Below, piece by piece: positions 48,061 through 60,764 of a DNA stretch of 64,000 nt. Both the position numbers and the translations under genes were made by a program. Below the pieces are notes generated by a model that was given only the letters and a program-made list of their open reading frames with translations, was not told the DNA's origin and made no database searches. This DNA is from Nematostella vectensis (lineage: Eukaryota; Cnidaria; Anthozoa; Actiniaria; Edwardsiidae). The first letter of the stretch is position 1; every line of letters begins with the position of its first letter. The DNA lies in assembly GCF_932526225.1 (NCBI RefSeq), contig NC_064038.1:6475822-6539821 (forward strand). The letters are read 5' to 3'.

Positions 48061-50228
48061 ACACAACTCCGCATAACTTTGAAAGCTTCTCGACCCAGGT
48101 TCCCGCGTACTGCTACGAGTGCGAGGGACTACTGTGGGGCCTGGCCTGGCAGGGACTCAAATGCAGAGGTGACGTGATGCGCACTGCGCCTATTAGTAAG
48201 AAAAAAAAAAATCAAAAGCATGTGTGGTCAGGGGCTGCAAAACAGGGCAACGGCTAACGAAAAGGGTGTTCAAGTTAAACTCTCATGTCAGATTTGAACA
48301 TATTGTAAGAGTGCACGGTCAAACGGTCATGAGAGTTGGGGCTCACATCGACTCTTATCAGCTCTCATCTCCGTTTGATTGAGGCTTTCTACTTGGCCTT
48401 AGGATAAAAACATAGTGGCTGGTAGAGGCTCTTTAAAGCCCCCTGCAAATAGCGCCAACATCAATAAGCGTTGCTGGCATCGCTACGCTCATTTGACAAA
48501 ACAAAAACAAAAACAAATAAGGGTTGGCGAGGTTCTTTATAGCACCTCCTAACATCTTGTTCAACACCGTCACCATTGCTGGACAAACGTCTCGCCAGCT
48601 TTTCGTCAGCAAACCTTGCGCTGTTCGCACGTGACTTAACAGCAGTTTCCTGCGCTCCTCGAGATATACGTGACTTTTAAGCTATTCGTGGTTGGTTAAG
48701 GAACACTCAAGTAACGCTGAAATCTTACTTACAGATTGCGGTGTCAAGTGCCACGAGAGATGCAAAGACTTACTCAACGCTGACTGCTTACAACGTAAGA
48801 GAGCCTTCGTACAGGAGCACCTGCGTGGTTGAGTGATTTTGAAGTAATTTTGCCAAAGCTCGATAACAGTCAAAATCATGCTGGATTATTATAAGTTATA
48901 GCATGGCACGAGGGGAATTTAGTGATTAAATGTCCCCGCAACTGAGGGATGATTAGTTAAAGTCCCGACGCCGCAGGCGACCGAGGAAATAAACTCGCAA
49001 CTACGAGTAATATTAGGTTGGCTGAGCGAACACGGTTCAATGGATCAGGGCTTTGCATACGCATTGTTCTTTTTATCCCTCTAGAGACCACCGCATTTTT
49101 ATGGACAATTCTCAAATCAAACATAGTTGATTTGCATAGTTGCTCTTCATATCGACAGCTTAGTTCTTTGACGTCATTAGCACGCATGCGTACAGCAATC
49201 AATATCATCCCACATGGATCTAGTCTAATTTTGTTTAGGTATCACGAGATCAACTACGCTGTGCTCTTGGTACAGGGTCTATTCCTGCTCAAATCAGGAA
49301 GCTGCCTTCTGTTTGTTTCTCTGGTGGAAACTAGAATACAAACATCTTGGTTCTAAATTTCTCTTATTCACTGATGTAGAGGGAATTTAGAAGACAAAAT
49401 ATTATTTTGTCTTTTTCTAAATCTCCCTCATTATTAATGCATGAGGGAAATATAGAAACTAAATCTCCTTCATCATTGGGATGAGGGAAATTTAGAACCA
49501 TCTATTGTTTTCGAGGGAATTTCGCTAGTAATCCTCCCTCAGAGAACAAAAGAATCCAAGGTGATCATGGTATTACCAACTTAATTGTCCATTAATCAAA
49601 TGTTAATATAAAATACATACATAACATTAACAATATTTTTTTAGACGTCTCGAATTAAGCGGATGGAAATGGATAGAAAATAATACTCAAACCTTGAAAT
49701 TGCATAAACACAAAAAGATCATCCGCATATAATAAATTTCCATCCGTTTCCATTTTCAAACCTCCATAATGCATTCCTGCGGTGTCCCTTAAAAGATTGT
49801 CGGTCAACCACTTCATTATTGTTTACCTACGGAGGAATACTACGGTCTATATATTTGCAATAATCATCAACAGTTGTAGCTTGATAGTTTATTAACGATA
49901 TTTGATTGAAAGAACCTTAGTTGCTTGCTTGAATTAGCCTTGTTTAATCACTTTCGAGCAATTTCGTTCCATATATATGGCTGGAACAAAAACAATTTTG
50001 GCTTGGTCTCTCCACCCCTTCGTGCGTCACGGTCAACCACAGACATTCCGTACAGGATAACAGAGACTTGGCTGCTTGAACCATGGTGATTTTGTTTTCT
50101 TGTGCAGGCGCTGCGGAGAAGTCTGTCCGGCACGGCTCTAATGATAAAACCCAGAGCATCATTGTCGCCATGAAAAGTCGAATGGAAGAGCGAGAACGAC
50201 TCAAGCCGGAGATATTCCAGTTGATCAG
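48061..50228 (+). CDS. UNC13: UNC13/Munc13, exons 13-15: C1 domain
   Basis: Residues 416-512. Exons 48061-48168, 48735-48794, 50108-50228. The diacylglycerol/phorbol-ester C1 domain spans H420-C469: H-x12-C-x2-C-x13-C-x2-C-x4-H-x2-C-x7-C, all zinc ligands present (HNF..., [22 protein letters not shown]). LLWG keeps the Trp that tunes lipid binding in Munc13-1. Membrane diacylglycerol would recruit and activate the protein at release sites. The helix after it ([16 protein letters not shown]-like: [20 protein letters not shown]) leads to C2B. The exon 15 donor is the seed of a 1.5-kb 22-bp repeat. Confidence 0.95.
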
Positions 50229-51690
50229 GTAAGACATTCCAGTTGATCAGGTAAGACATTCCAGTTAATCAGGTAAGACATTCCAGTTGATCGGGTAAGA
50301 CAATCCAGTTAATCAGGTAAGACATTCCAGCTGATCAGGTAAGACATTCCAGTTGATCGGGTAAGACATTCCAGCTGATCAGGTAAGACATTCCAGTTAA
50401 TCAGTTAAGACATTCCAGTTGATCGGGTAAGACAATCCAGTTAATCAGGTAAGACATTCCAGCTGATCAGGTAAGACATTCCAGTTGATCGGGTAAGACA
50501 TTCCATCTGATCAGGTAAGACATTCCAGTTAATCAGGTAAGACATTCCAGTTGATCGGGTAAGACATTCCAGCTGATCAGGTAAGACATTCCAGCTGATC
50601 AGGTAAGACATTCCAGCTGATCAGGTAAGACATTCCAGCTGATCAGGTAAGACATTCCAGTTGATCAGGTAAGACATTCCAGTTTATCAGGTAAGACATT
50701 CCAGTTAATCAGGTAAGACATTCCAGTTAATCAGGTAAGACATTCCAGTTGATCGGGTAAGACATTCCAGCTGATCAGGTAAGACATTCCAGCTGATCAG
50801 GTAAGACATTCCAGCTGATCAGGTAAGACATTCCAGTTGATCAGGTAAGACATTCCAGTTGATCAGGTAAGACATTCCAGTTAATCTCTGAGACATTCCA
50901 GTTGATCGGGTAAGACATTCCAGTTGATCAGGTAAGACATTCCAGTTGATCAGGTAAGACATTTCAGTTGATCGGGTAAGACATTCCAGTTAATCTGGTA
51001 AGACATTCCAGTTAATCTGGTAATACATTCCAGTTGATCGGGTAAGACATTCCAGTTAATCAGGTAAGACATTCCAGTTGATCGGGTAAGACATTCCAGT
51101 TGATCGGGTAAGACATTCCAGTTAATCAGGTAAGACATTCCAGTTCATCGTGTAAGACATTCCAGTTGATCAGGTAAGACATTCCAGTTAATCTCTGATA
51201 CATTCCAGTTAATCAGGTAAGACATTTCAGTTAACCTCTGAGACATTTCAGTTAACCTCTGAGACATTCCAGTTAATCTCTGAGACATTCCAGTTAATCT
51301 CTGAGACATTTTAGTCAATCTGGTAAGACATTCCAGTTAATCTGGTAAGACATTTCAGTTAATCTGGTAAGACATTCCAGTTAATCTCTGATACATTCCA
51401 GTTAATCAGGTAAGACATTTCAGTTAACCTCTGAGACATTTCAGTTAACCTCTGAGACATTCCAGTTAATCTCTGAGACATTCCAGTTAATCTCTGAGAC
51501 ATTTTAGTCAATCTGGTAAGACATTCCAGTTAATCTGGTAAGACATTTCAGTTAATCTGGTAAGACATTCCAGTTAATCAGCTAAGACATTCCAGTTAAT
51601 CAGGTAAGACATTCCAGTTGATCAGGTAAAACATTCCAGTTAATCGGGTAAGACATTCCAGTTAATCTGGTAAAACATTCCAGTTAGTCA
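50214..51690 (+). repeat. Copied 5' splice site of UNC13 exon 15 (22-bp unit, about 66 copies)
   Basis: The unit ATTCCAGTTGATCAG|GTAAGAC is the last 15 bases of exon 15 plus the first 7 of the intron. The first copy is the genuine junction (donor 50229). About 1.47 kb of near-identical copies follow, most retaining CAG/CGG|GTAAG; some later copies read 'ctctgagac' or 'ctggtaag'. A block around 51190-51350 is itself repeated at about 51370-51530. Confidence 0.97.
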
Positions 51691-51850
51691 GATAAGGCAT
51701 CCCTGGCTAGATTGCTCTGTTGGTTGATGAGGTTGCATTTTTTAAATCTTTTTAAGATTTTTCATGTCATAATGTCGGTTTGCTTGTTTGAGAAATTAAC
51801 ATTTATAAGGCTATGCTGTCAAATTTACCAATAGCCCTTGTTTTCTTCAG

Positions 51851-54800
51851 GGAGGTTTTTCGAGTTGACCCCAAAACCCATGCAGGCTACCTTAACAATG
51901 TCAAGACCCAGATATGGATGGGAACCTCCAAGTGGTCAGCGAAAATCAGCATCACAGGTATGCGTGCGCGTCGATGTAACGTGTTCATGTTGGATGACAG
52001 GAAAGCCGCTTTAGCTCAGGGGCATGGGCTCCTTCAATCCAAAGGAACTCGTTCAAACCCAAGTCAGCTCAGCCATTTTACAGGTCTACAGGTCCCTCGT
52101 CTTCTCGGATAAGGATGTTATGCCGGAGGTCCCCTCTCTTGCCGCTCTTTATTATCTGTATTGGATCACGTAAAATCCACTTGGGCTGGCCCGCCTTACC
52201 ATCTTCAGTGGCGATCCTTACACACTAACTCACAGTCGTGTAAACTGCGTGAAGCAGTCAGTATCTCTATACTGACTTTCTAATACTCTACTGATAGACT
52301 TTGTAAAAAGCGCTTTACTGAAATAACATTCACAATGTATGTATGATTGATGTTTCATATTTGTGATTATATCAACAGTGGTCAGTGCGCAAGGGCTGAT
52401 TGCCAAAGATAAAACAGGTAAGTGGGTCCAGCATGCGTCACGGGCTGTTGTGCTCTCGGATTCCGTTATTTTCGATGTTATGTATTGTATAAATAACGGT
52501 TATACATAACACGGTTGTGTTATGTCGTAGGCACGAGTGACCCTTACGTCACGGTCCAAGTTGGCAAGACGAAAAAGCGCACAAGCACCATCCCGCACGA
52601 ACTGAACCCTGAGTGGAACGAAACTTTCCTGTTGTAAGTACTGGGTACACAGGGGTACAAGGTAGCAAGGGCTGGGTCATATGGGTACCGGGAAGCAAGG
52701 GCTTGGTCAAAGGGGTGCAGGGTATAGGGTCGTTAGGGCTTGCTCACGGAGGTGTAGGTTAGTTAGGGGTGGGTACAAAGGGGTACAGGATGTCAAAATC
52801 TGGATCATTGGGGTGCAAGTTGGGTAGAAGGGGGGGCAGAGGTGGCCGGGGTTTGGGGGATGATACCTGGGTTCGACATAGAATACAGGTAAGAATGATA
52901 TAAACAACAACCAAAAATGTATAATATAGTCTTTTATCAGGCATCGATTTGTACATGTAACGCTAACCCTAACACTATTTAGGTAAATGTAAAAACCGCG
53001 CGTTCATGTAAAATAAGGGAAAACGGTCAGAAAAGTCCGCCGCCCTAAAGTTAACCATTATCTCAAATTCGTGACACCTTCCCCCGTCCTCTCTACCGTA
53101 CAAGAGCAACGTCGCATATGATTCTTATTTCATCTGTTTTTGTGTGGTGGAATACATGTGGAGAAAGCTGTGTACCCATTGGCATAAGCTATGTACCCAT
53201 TGGCATAACTGACGTTTGTCATTTCTGATACCCAATTATTGTGTTTTTTTTTCAGCGAGTGCCACAATTCATCTGATCGTATAAAAGTTCGCGTCTGGTG
53301 AGTATCAGTTGTTACGGGGGTTGAGCTAACTAGCCAGATGATAAAGTTAAAGAGTTCTTATCAGCTCCACCTTTGTTGTGTTTTTATTCAATATGAAAAT
53401 GTACAATTTTTCATGAGAAAGTCTCGAAATAATATCTAAAAAGTTTTATAATTTATTTGCTAATTTCAATCGAGAGTATCACAAAAGCCTCTTCACTTGA
53501 ACGGATAGAAATTGATGTTTTTTTTTTCACACTTGGGAAGCGCTTTTCCCTTCCCCAATCCTGACAAACAGATTTATGAGGCTAGCAGCCAACATTGTGC
53601 AAAATATCAACATTTCGAGGGGGAGAAAGCGTGGAAAGTTTATGTAACTGACTTTTTTGGGTACGGCTGAAATTCAAGGTAAACAAGGCTTACAAAGCTG
53701 TAGATTGGAGATGGGAATTGTACCCCTGTCCTAACTAGCCTTATTTACAGCTTTTTTTAACCAGGACGTTTAGCTTTGTCGTTAAAACACAGGGAGCCCA
53801 AGGTCACAGTTTGTGGTTTTAAGGATTTGCAAGAAACTCCGAGCTGAGCTGTTACAAGTGATCATTTTTATTACCATTGTGAAGTTTCGTTAATATCAGC
53901 TACCTCTGCCTCACTCTACATAATGATCTATCATGTAACACAAACTGTGAGCTTGGGATTCCAGTAAGAAGTTGCAAAATGTTTCAAGACGAATCCGTTC
54001 TGCCAAAGCCTCACTATCGCGCTCACATACCACAGGGCCCCCATTATCTGGAAAACGTCTTATTCAGTTCAGTCTGTTTTTTATGACACGAGGCACCTAT
54101 TCTGACCAGCGGATTTTATTTTAGGGACGAAGATGACGATATAAAGTCACGTGTTCGTCAGAAACTGATCCGTGAACCGGACGATTTTCTCGGACAGACT
54201 ATAATAGAGGTCCGGACACTTAGTGGGGAAATGGACGTCTGGTACAATCTCGGTGAGTGACAACTTTAAATTAATGTTCTCTCATGCCTCAAATCAGACT
54301 CCTTTATGACTATCGTTTTTGTAGCTTGCTTAGTCATGTCTTTTTAATAACAATACTAACCATATTCAGTCATCAGTCCTTTTTTCAGTGTAAGTCCAAA
54401 AATCCCAAGTAAACTTGAAGGAATTCATATTTACTACTAATTGCTGGCCGGCTATCTTGAAAAACTAGAACAGGCCCTAACGTTTAAGATTATCACAGGA
54501 TTCCCGCGGATTTTTTTTAGGGTTTTTCATAAGCAAAAATACTTTTCTCTTTAATATGCACGGCACAAGCACACGTTAATTAATAAAATGTTTTGAACCT
54601 TATTCTGAAGGAAAAAAAACATAAAAATTGAATCTTCCTTATTGGAAATTATAAATTCAATGATGTAGCGCTCGTTTAATTGATTTGTTATGTATTTGCA
54701 AGTTTTTAAATGAAGCTGGCACACCCCTTTTTCGTTTCTTTTTGTCTTTTTCTTTTCTTTTCCTTCACGTCCCAATATTCCCATGATCGCCAGAGCTCAT

Positions 54801-54955
54801 TTTCGTTGTTTTGATAGCATGCTGCCTCTCGTTTTGCAGAAAAACGTACAGACAGGTCAGCGGTCTCTGGTGCCATACGCCTGCGAATCAGCATCGAGAT
54901 CAAAGGCGAGGAAAAGGTGGTCCCTTATCACACGCAGTACACGTGTCTCCACGAG
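51851..54955 (+). CDS. UNC13: UNC13/Munc13, exons 16-21: C2B domain
   Basis: Residues 512-690. Exons 51851-51957, 52379-52417, 52531-52633, 53256-53297, 54125-54252, 54840-54955. [12 protein letters not shown] and [20 protein letters not shown] open the C2B domain (about 538-665). [66 protein letters not shown] and VWYNL follow, almost as in vertebrate UNC13. The Ca2+-coordinating Asp residues (SDPY; WDEDDD) are kept, so Ca2+/PIP2-dependent membrane binding is expected. [20 protein letters not shown] and TQYTCLHE begin the MUN region. All exon phases agree. Confidence 0.95.
51990..52330 (+). mobile_element. Candidate tRNA-derived SINE
   Basis: A pol III A-box-like TTTAGCTCAGGGG (52010-52022) and a B-box-like CGTTCAAACCC (52050-52060) are spaced as in a tRNA, but the surrounding bases do not fold into a cloverleaf. 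The ~270 bp that follow end near 'agcgctttactgaaataac'. It lies in UNC13 intron 16. No second copy was found in the window. Confidence 0.4.
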
Positions 54956-55027
54956 GTACGCACGTGTTAGTCACGTGACAGGACGTACCGAGAACCGAAC
55001 TTATCCTGCTCCTCCTTGCTTTTGCAG

Positions 55028-56395
55028 AACATATTTCACTTTTTGTGTCAAAAGAATGGCGGCCAATTTCCAGTCCCTACCTCAACAGGGGTAAGTCTGG
55101 AGACGTGCGTAGTGACATTTGTGTATCTTTTGTGTACATAAAAATTGTTGCTTGTCAAGCCTTTGACTGGTGGAGTGTGCAGTAATTCATCAAATCGTCA
55201 ACGATCTTGGCTGGGGCAGGGTACATTTACAAAGGTGTAAACAAAAAGCCTAGCAAAGTGTGAAAATGCATCCATTTCCATCGGCTGATTTAGGGAAGCC
55301 AATGCAATATTTTCGATTGAATTTGGTAAATGAAGTATAAAAATTTGTTATTTCTAGATTTAAGCACAAAATGTGCCTTTCAATATCAAAGAAAACAATA
55401 ACGCTGAGTGTGGCTGACAAGAGCACTTTAAAGCTTTCAACAATATAGGGCTCACTTATATTCACAATATTTATTTCTCCCGCAAATCCTCCTAAAATTT
55501 AAACCTGCCTTTCTTAGTGCTAGTCACCTATTTCGCTGCTTTAGCGTTTGTTGATTGTTTAGCTACGCATTTTTTCCAGAGAGACGAGCCCTGGAAAGTG
55601 TTCTTCTCTGAGCCAGCTCTTGAAATCGTGAACGAGTTTGCTATGAGATACGGCATTGAAAGCATCTACCAAGCTATGACGTAAGTTGCTAAGAAATTAA
55701 CGTTCCACTAAATTAACGTGAATTAAGTTTATTGTTAATTTGTAATACATTAAGTTATACGTTCATTTAGAAAACGTTAATGAATACTGAATTTTATGAA
55801 AGGTAGAATACAAAATTCAACAAATTTTAAAACCATACTCTGTTTATTAATAAAGAGTTCCACATGTTTAATTCTCTTCTTTGATCACGTTAGGTAATTG
55901 TTCAATTGGGTCGTTGTTCTCTCTAGCCGTAAAAACATGCTTGATGTTAATAAATATTCGTAAATGGAATATTTCCAAGCAGCAAATTACCAAAAAAAAT
56001 ATGTTTTCAGGATCCGCGTTAATTAGGTTTATTTGAATACATTAGGCCCAAATTCGCGTTAATTTCATTTGTTTTGACGCAAGTTGTCCAAAAACTCGCG
56101 TTAATTTGATACGCGTACATTTAATACACGTTATTATCTACCAAAGTTAATTTCCTATAATAAGGTGGACGGCATAAACAACCACTCAGTGTGTACTTAA
56201 AGCTAGCCAAGGCGTATGTTAGTGCTGAGAATTGTACGATAACGTAAATTGGTGGGGGACGGTGCGGACAGCTTGAGGCGGACAGCTTGAGAATTTAATA
56301 AAGTATGATGCTTCATTATATGATGAAGAGAGACATTGTTATTTAATACAAGACAAAGAGGCACGACTCATTTGTTGTTGTTGTTTGTTGTGTGG

Positions 56396-56426
<31 letters not shown>

Positions 56427-59400
56427 GGTGGTGGTGGTGAGGAGGGGGTAGATATACGTCCTTACCCCCCCCCCCCCCCCCCCTTCACCCGGACACAGAC
56501 GAGTAGCAAACCAGGTTCTCATTTCAAATGATTAAATATTTTATTGATTTTTGCAGTCACTTTTCTTGTCTCACCTCATGCTACACACACCCTGGTATCC
56601 CGGCCCTCATCAGCTCTCTCTTTGCCAACATCAACGCGTTCTTCTCACATACAACCACAAACTCCGCAACCTCCGCCACTCACCGCTTCGCCGCTACAAA
56701 CTTTGGGGTAAGACATCAATACTGCATTCCGATTCTGTCTTGATTAGTGTACCAGAATTACAGGGCTTAGGCACGCCTCGAAATGAAGGGGGGAGGAGGC
56801 ACCATGCAGAAACATTACAAAAATATTGGGAAGCACAGCAAAACCCCTACTGGTCATCTCCTTATGGTTTTTGAAAGTTTTTGAAAGCACGTGCCCCAGT
56901 GTCCTTCCCCTTGCTGCGGCCCTGAATTGGCATGGGGTAACCAGTGTTCTTGCTGAGTAGTAGAACAGACAATCGGAATTGGGCTATTGTCACCGCGTAA
57001 TCTAAGATATCCGTGATATCTAAGATAAACAGTATGTTAGTAAACACCAACGTTTTCAATATTCTCCTCTCATCATAGTCTTTCCTTCCAGAGCGATAAA
57101 TTCGTCAAAATAATCGACCATCTTCATAACACTCTACGAATCGACATGGCCAACTACAGGGTATGTATTCACCAAACACGTGACCAGCACGTGATATACA
57201 TGGTTTGCCTGCACCACGTGACCATCACGTGATCTACAGGGTTTGTATGCACAATGTGACCAACACGTGATCCACAGGGTATGTATGCACCATGTGACCA
57301 ACACGTGAACACGTGACCAACACGTGAACTACAGGGTATGTATGCACCATGTGATCAACACGTGATCTACAGGGTATGTATGCACCACGTGACCACCACG
57401 TGATCTACAGGGTATGTATGCACCACTTGACCAACCCGTGGACTACAGGGTACGTATGCACCACGTGACGACCACGTGATGATTTTTTAAAGACATTGGT
57501 ATTTGAATATTGCATTACACCGGAGCATTGTGAACAAATAGTTTCCATGTTGTGGTACGCCTAATGTTTTATTACTCTAATAAAAAGCATTTCTACGTTT
57601 CTTATGTGATGCCTGACTTGTCAATAGACCAACTTCCCGTCGTCAAGTCCAGACAAGTTGAACGACCTCAAGTCTTCCGTCGATATCCTCACAAGTATCA
57701 CATTTTTCCGAATGAAGGTTCGTCTTAAGTTTTCGCTACTTATGCTGCTGTTGTTGTTGTCGACAGTGACGTTGTTGCTGCTGCTTACTTACTGTTTACT
57801 GTCGTTGTGTTGTTGTTGTTGTTTCAGCTTTTGTCGCTATTAACTGCTGTTGTTGTAATTGCCGATGATGATGGGATAGGATACGTCTTAAATTATGCGC
57901 TGTACAGACCTGTAGCAGGCCTCGAAATATTGGGGTGGCACGACATTAAGAAAAAAAATTGGGGGCACAGCCAACTCCCTAATTTGCATTTCCTTTAAAT
58001 TTTTGAAAATATTTGGTCGACATGTGCCCTCCCCTTGCTACGGCCCTTTTTATAGTAAAGATGATCATAATCCGTATAATCACCATCATCATTATCATTC
58101 TTATTATGTTGCTTTTTGCTGCTTTGTTGAATTTAACGTTATATAGGCATCGAAATAGTTAACCATTTAATATCATCTTATAATCATGTAATGTTGATCA
58201 TCGTAGGTTCTAGATCAAAGGCCAACGAGAACAGCAGAAGTTGTTGCGGAATGTGTTAAGGTAATCAACGTTTATATAAAAAGAAAAAATAAATATATGA
58301 AAATTTATTCTCAGAAAGCCCGAAAACCAGCCGCTTTTTGAGAAGTTCCAATTTTGTCTCTCTTCAAGCTATACCTAGCCCGTCATGTTCTACTCACAGT
58401 TTGCTCACTGAGTAACTAAACCCGTATTGTAGCAATTTGTAGTGAACAAACAAATTTAATAATAAATTGGTCACCAACGTACATTCAGGCTTGAAACCTT
58501 TCGCCGCCCAAAGGTCGGCGTATTCTTCGTGATATTCAAAATGTAATCTAAACATAAATAAAGCACATAATTACAACCAATAGGTAAATATTTAACGTTG
58601 TATGAATACTAATTACGACCCTTCATCTAACACTGGCCGACAGAACCTACTGCTCGCTTCATCGCAATTCACACAAACAAACCCACGTGACCATTTTGGC
58701 GGCAATGGGCCACCTGTGGAAACGGCGCTGAACACATCATTTGCTTTTTTGTGCTCCTTTTAGAACTGCATGAGGGCAACTTATGCATTCCTGTTCGCAA
58801 ACTGTGTGGACTTGTACGACCGCGAGATTGCGAATGAGCGGTCAGCGGAAGACCCTGACCAACCATCAGGCCCGAAAAACCTTGACTTCTGGCCCAAGAT
58901 CATCTCTCTTATTGTGTCGGTGATCGAGGAGGATCGCGGGATATACTCACAAGTCCTCAACCAGTAAGTCAATAACCTCCCCCCCCCCTCCCTCCACCCG
59001 CTCACTCTATCTCTCTTACCTTCTACAGAGCTCCCGCGTGTAGATATTTCTATTCGTTTTTTGTATTGGAATTCACTCACCTAGAGATGCTTGCGGAGGG
59101 TGCTACAGTAGGAACCAGTCTGCTAGCCGGCTCTTTTCCGAGGTTATTCATATCAATCAATGGCTGTCGTTTTTCTCAATGGTTTAAAAAAGCCTGGGGC
59201 GAGCGCGCGGGAGACCTGTGATATTCAAAAACGTTAGGGACTCGGCTCCATATCCAAGATGGCTGCCAGTAAAATAATAGTAAAATTCCTGCAAGTTTAT
59301 GTGGAAATTATCGACTTACAAAGCTCTAGAGCGATAAAAAGCGAAAAAATGATTGAAGCGGACTCCCAAATATGGTATGCAATGCCTAATAAGGAAACGA

Positions 59401-60764
59401 CCGAGCGAGCTAGCAAAACGACAGTTTTTAAAACAAGATTGACTGATATGCGAAAATGTTTCTTTTTTCGAAATTATTGCGATGGCCGAGGTATACTAAG
59501 GCCGAATCCAGAATCCACCGACCCCTAGCTCCTTGTCCCTGGGGCGCCACAGGACTCCCGATGTTTTAAAAAGGAGCCAGATTCATAACATGGATTTTTT
59601 GATCACGTGATATTTGTTCCCAGGTTCCCTCAGGAGCTAAATGTCGGCGAAGTGAGCGCCGAGACATTCTGGAACTTGTTCGCCTCGGATTTACAGGAAA
59701 TGCTGCAAGGTAACCTGGCCTGCTTGTACGACCCCTACCCAAAGGACAAACATCTTCTAGAATTTATTCTTTTTGTTATCACTCATTATTAGATCATAGT
59801 ACTACCCCTGAATGGACGAGCGCGGATTACATGAATCTTCACTTCAAGGTGGGCCTCTAACAATAGCGTTATTGTTGAGTTAGCCTGCGCAGCAAGTGCA
59901 AAGGGCTGGGGAAGATAAGCGATAGATTCCGCGCGCCTAAAGAAAGATGGAGCGAATAGCGCGCGCGCCTCGTCTCCGTCTCTCTTCTTCCCCAGCCCCT
60001 TGGGCTTACTACGCAGGCTATGTTAGGGCTTGATGCCTCGAGCGCATGCAACTAAGCTTTTTTGCTCTGACCACATCGGTGTTTCTTATTTTATGCAGGT
60101 GAAGTGGTTCTTCAATGAATATGCGATGAACACACCAGGAAATAAGAACATGATTCCTAGATACACTGGGTAAGTCGACAAGCCCTGCGGACATTACTAT
60201 TTATGAGGACAGGCGTGTGGCCGCTAGTGGTAGGCCTGCACCCCCTCCCCTCTTAACCCTTTCTTTTTTTCCTTTCTCAACCACCGACTGACAGTATTTT
60301 AGCAAAGTGGCGCTTTGTTACATATATTTGGCCGTTTGATTGCATGGTGCGCCACTGGTGGCGCGTGAGAAAGTGCAAAGACACGTTCCAAGGTCCAATT
60401 AAAACGGTTTATTAAGGCAAATCACGCCGCCATTTTATGCTCCCGTTCAATGGCGGGTCACACAAAGAATCCATTTCCGTCGGCTAATCCGAGCAAGTAA
60501 CTGAAAAACATTCAATCAAATATCATTAATAAAATTTTGAATTTTACTTGCAAATAAACCGTTGTATTTTCAATTATAAACAATAACAAAGAAAAAAAGT
60601 TGATTAACATTCTTTAGCTAATAAAATAATAAATCGACCCTAGATAGATACTTTTCTTTTGTCACAGGTGGTTTGAGCCGTTCGTGTCGCAATGGTTGAC
60701 GGAAAATGACGAGGTTTCCATGGAGTTTATGATAGCAGCACTGGAACGAGACAGAAAGGATGGG
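55028..60764 (+). CDS. UNC13: UNC13/Munc13, exons 22-32: MUN domain (3' end not seen)
   Basis: Residues 691-1036. Exons 55028-55090, 55580-55680, 56557-56707, 57092-57160, 57628-57717, 58207-58260, 58764-58963, 59624-59709, 59793-59848, 60099-60169, 60668-60764. The MUN domain opens syntaxin and templates SNARE assembly. Family landmarks: [146 protein letters not shown]. The last donor is GTATGT at 60765. About 450 more residues (end of MUN, C2C) are expected from family length but are not found up to 64000, so the gene continues beyond or around the RFamide gene. Confidence 0.94.
56764..56925. mobile_element. Short dispersed element, CTCGAAAT family, copy 2
   Basis: Shares 'gcctcgaaat', 'acccctactggtcatctcctta' and 'gcacgtgccccagtg', and ends 'ccccttgctgcggccctg' like 16384-16514. 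In UNC13 intron 24, about 60 bp after the exon. Confidence 0.75.
57152..57480 (+). repeat. Copied 5' splice site of UNC13 exon 25 (38-bp unit, eight copies)
   Basis: Unit: 'ctACAGG|GTATGTATGCACCACGTGACC' plus 'aacacgtgat'. Donor-like sites at 57161 (genuine), 57203, 57241, 57279, 57336, 57374, 57412 and 57450, mostly 38 bp apart. The exonic CTACAGG is included in the copies. Confidence 0.9.
57910..58050. mobile_element. Short dispersed element, CTCGAAATATTGG family, copy 3
   Basis: Begins CTGTAGCAGGCCTCGAAATA and ends CCCTTGCTACGGCCCTT; a diverged member of the family at 16384 and 56764. In UNC13 intron 26. Confidence 0.7.

Noticed and set aside
51990-52085. Functional tRNA gene
   Set aside because: Box-like motifs are present but acceptor and anticodon stems do not pair; SINE-like at best.
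54783-55094. 103-codon plus-strand frame
   Set aside because: Wrong-frame overlap with UNC13 exons 21 and 22, which are in a different, homologous frame.
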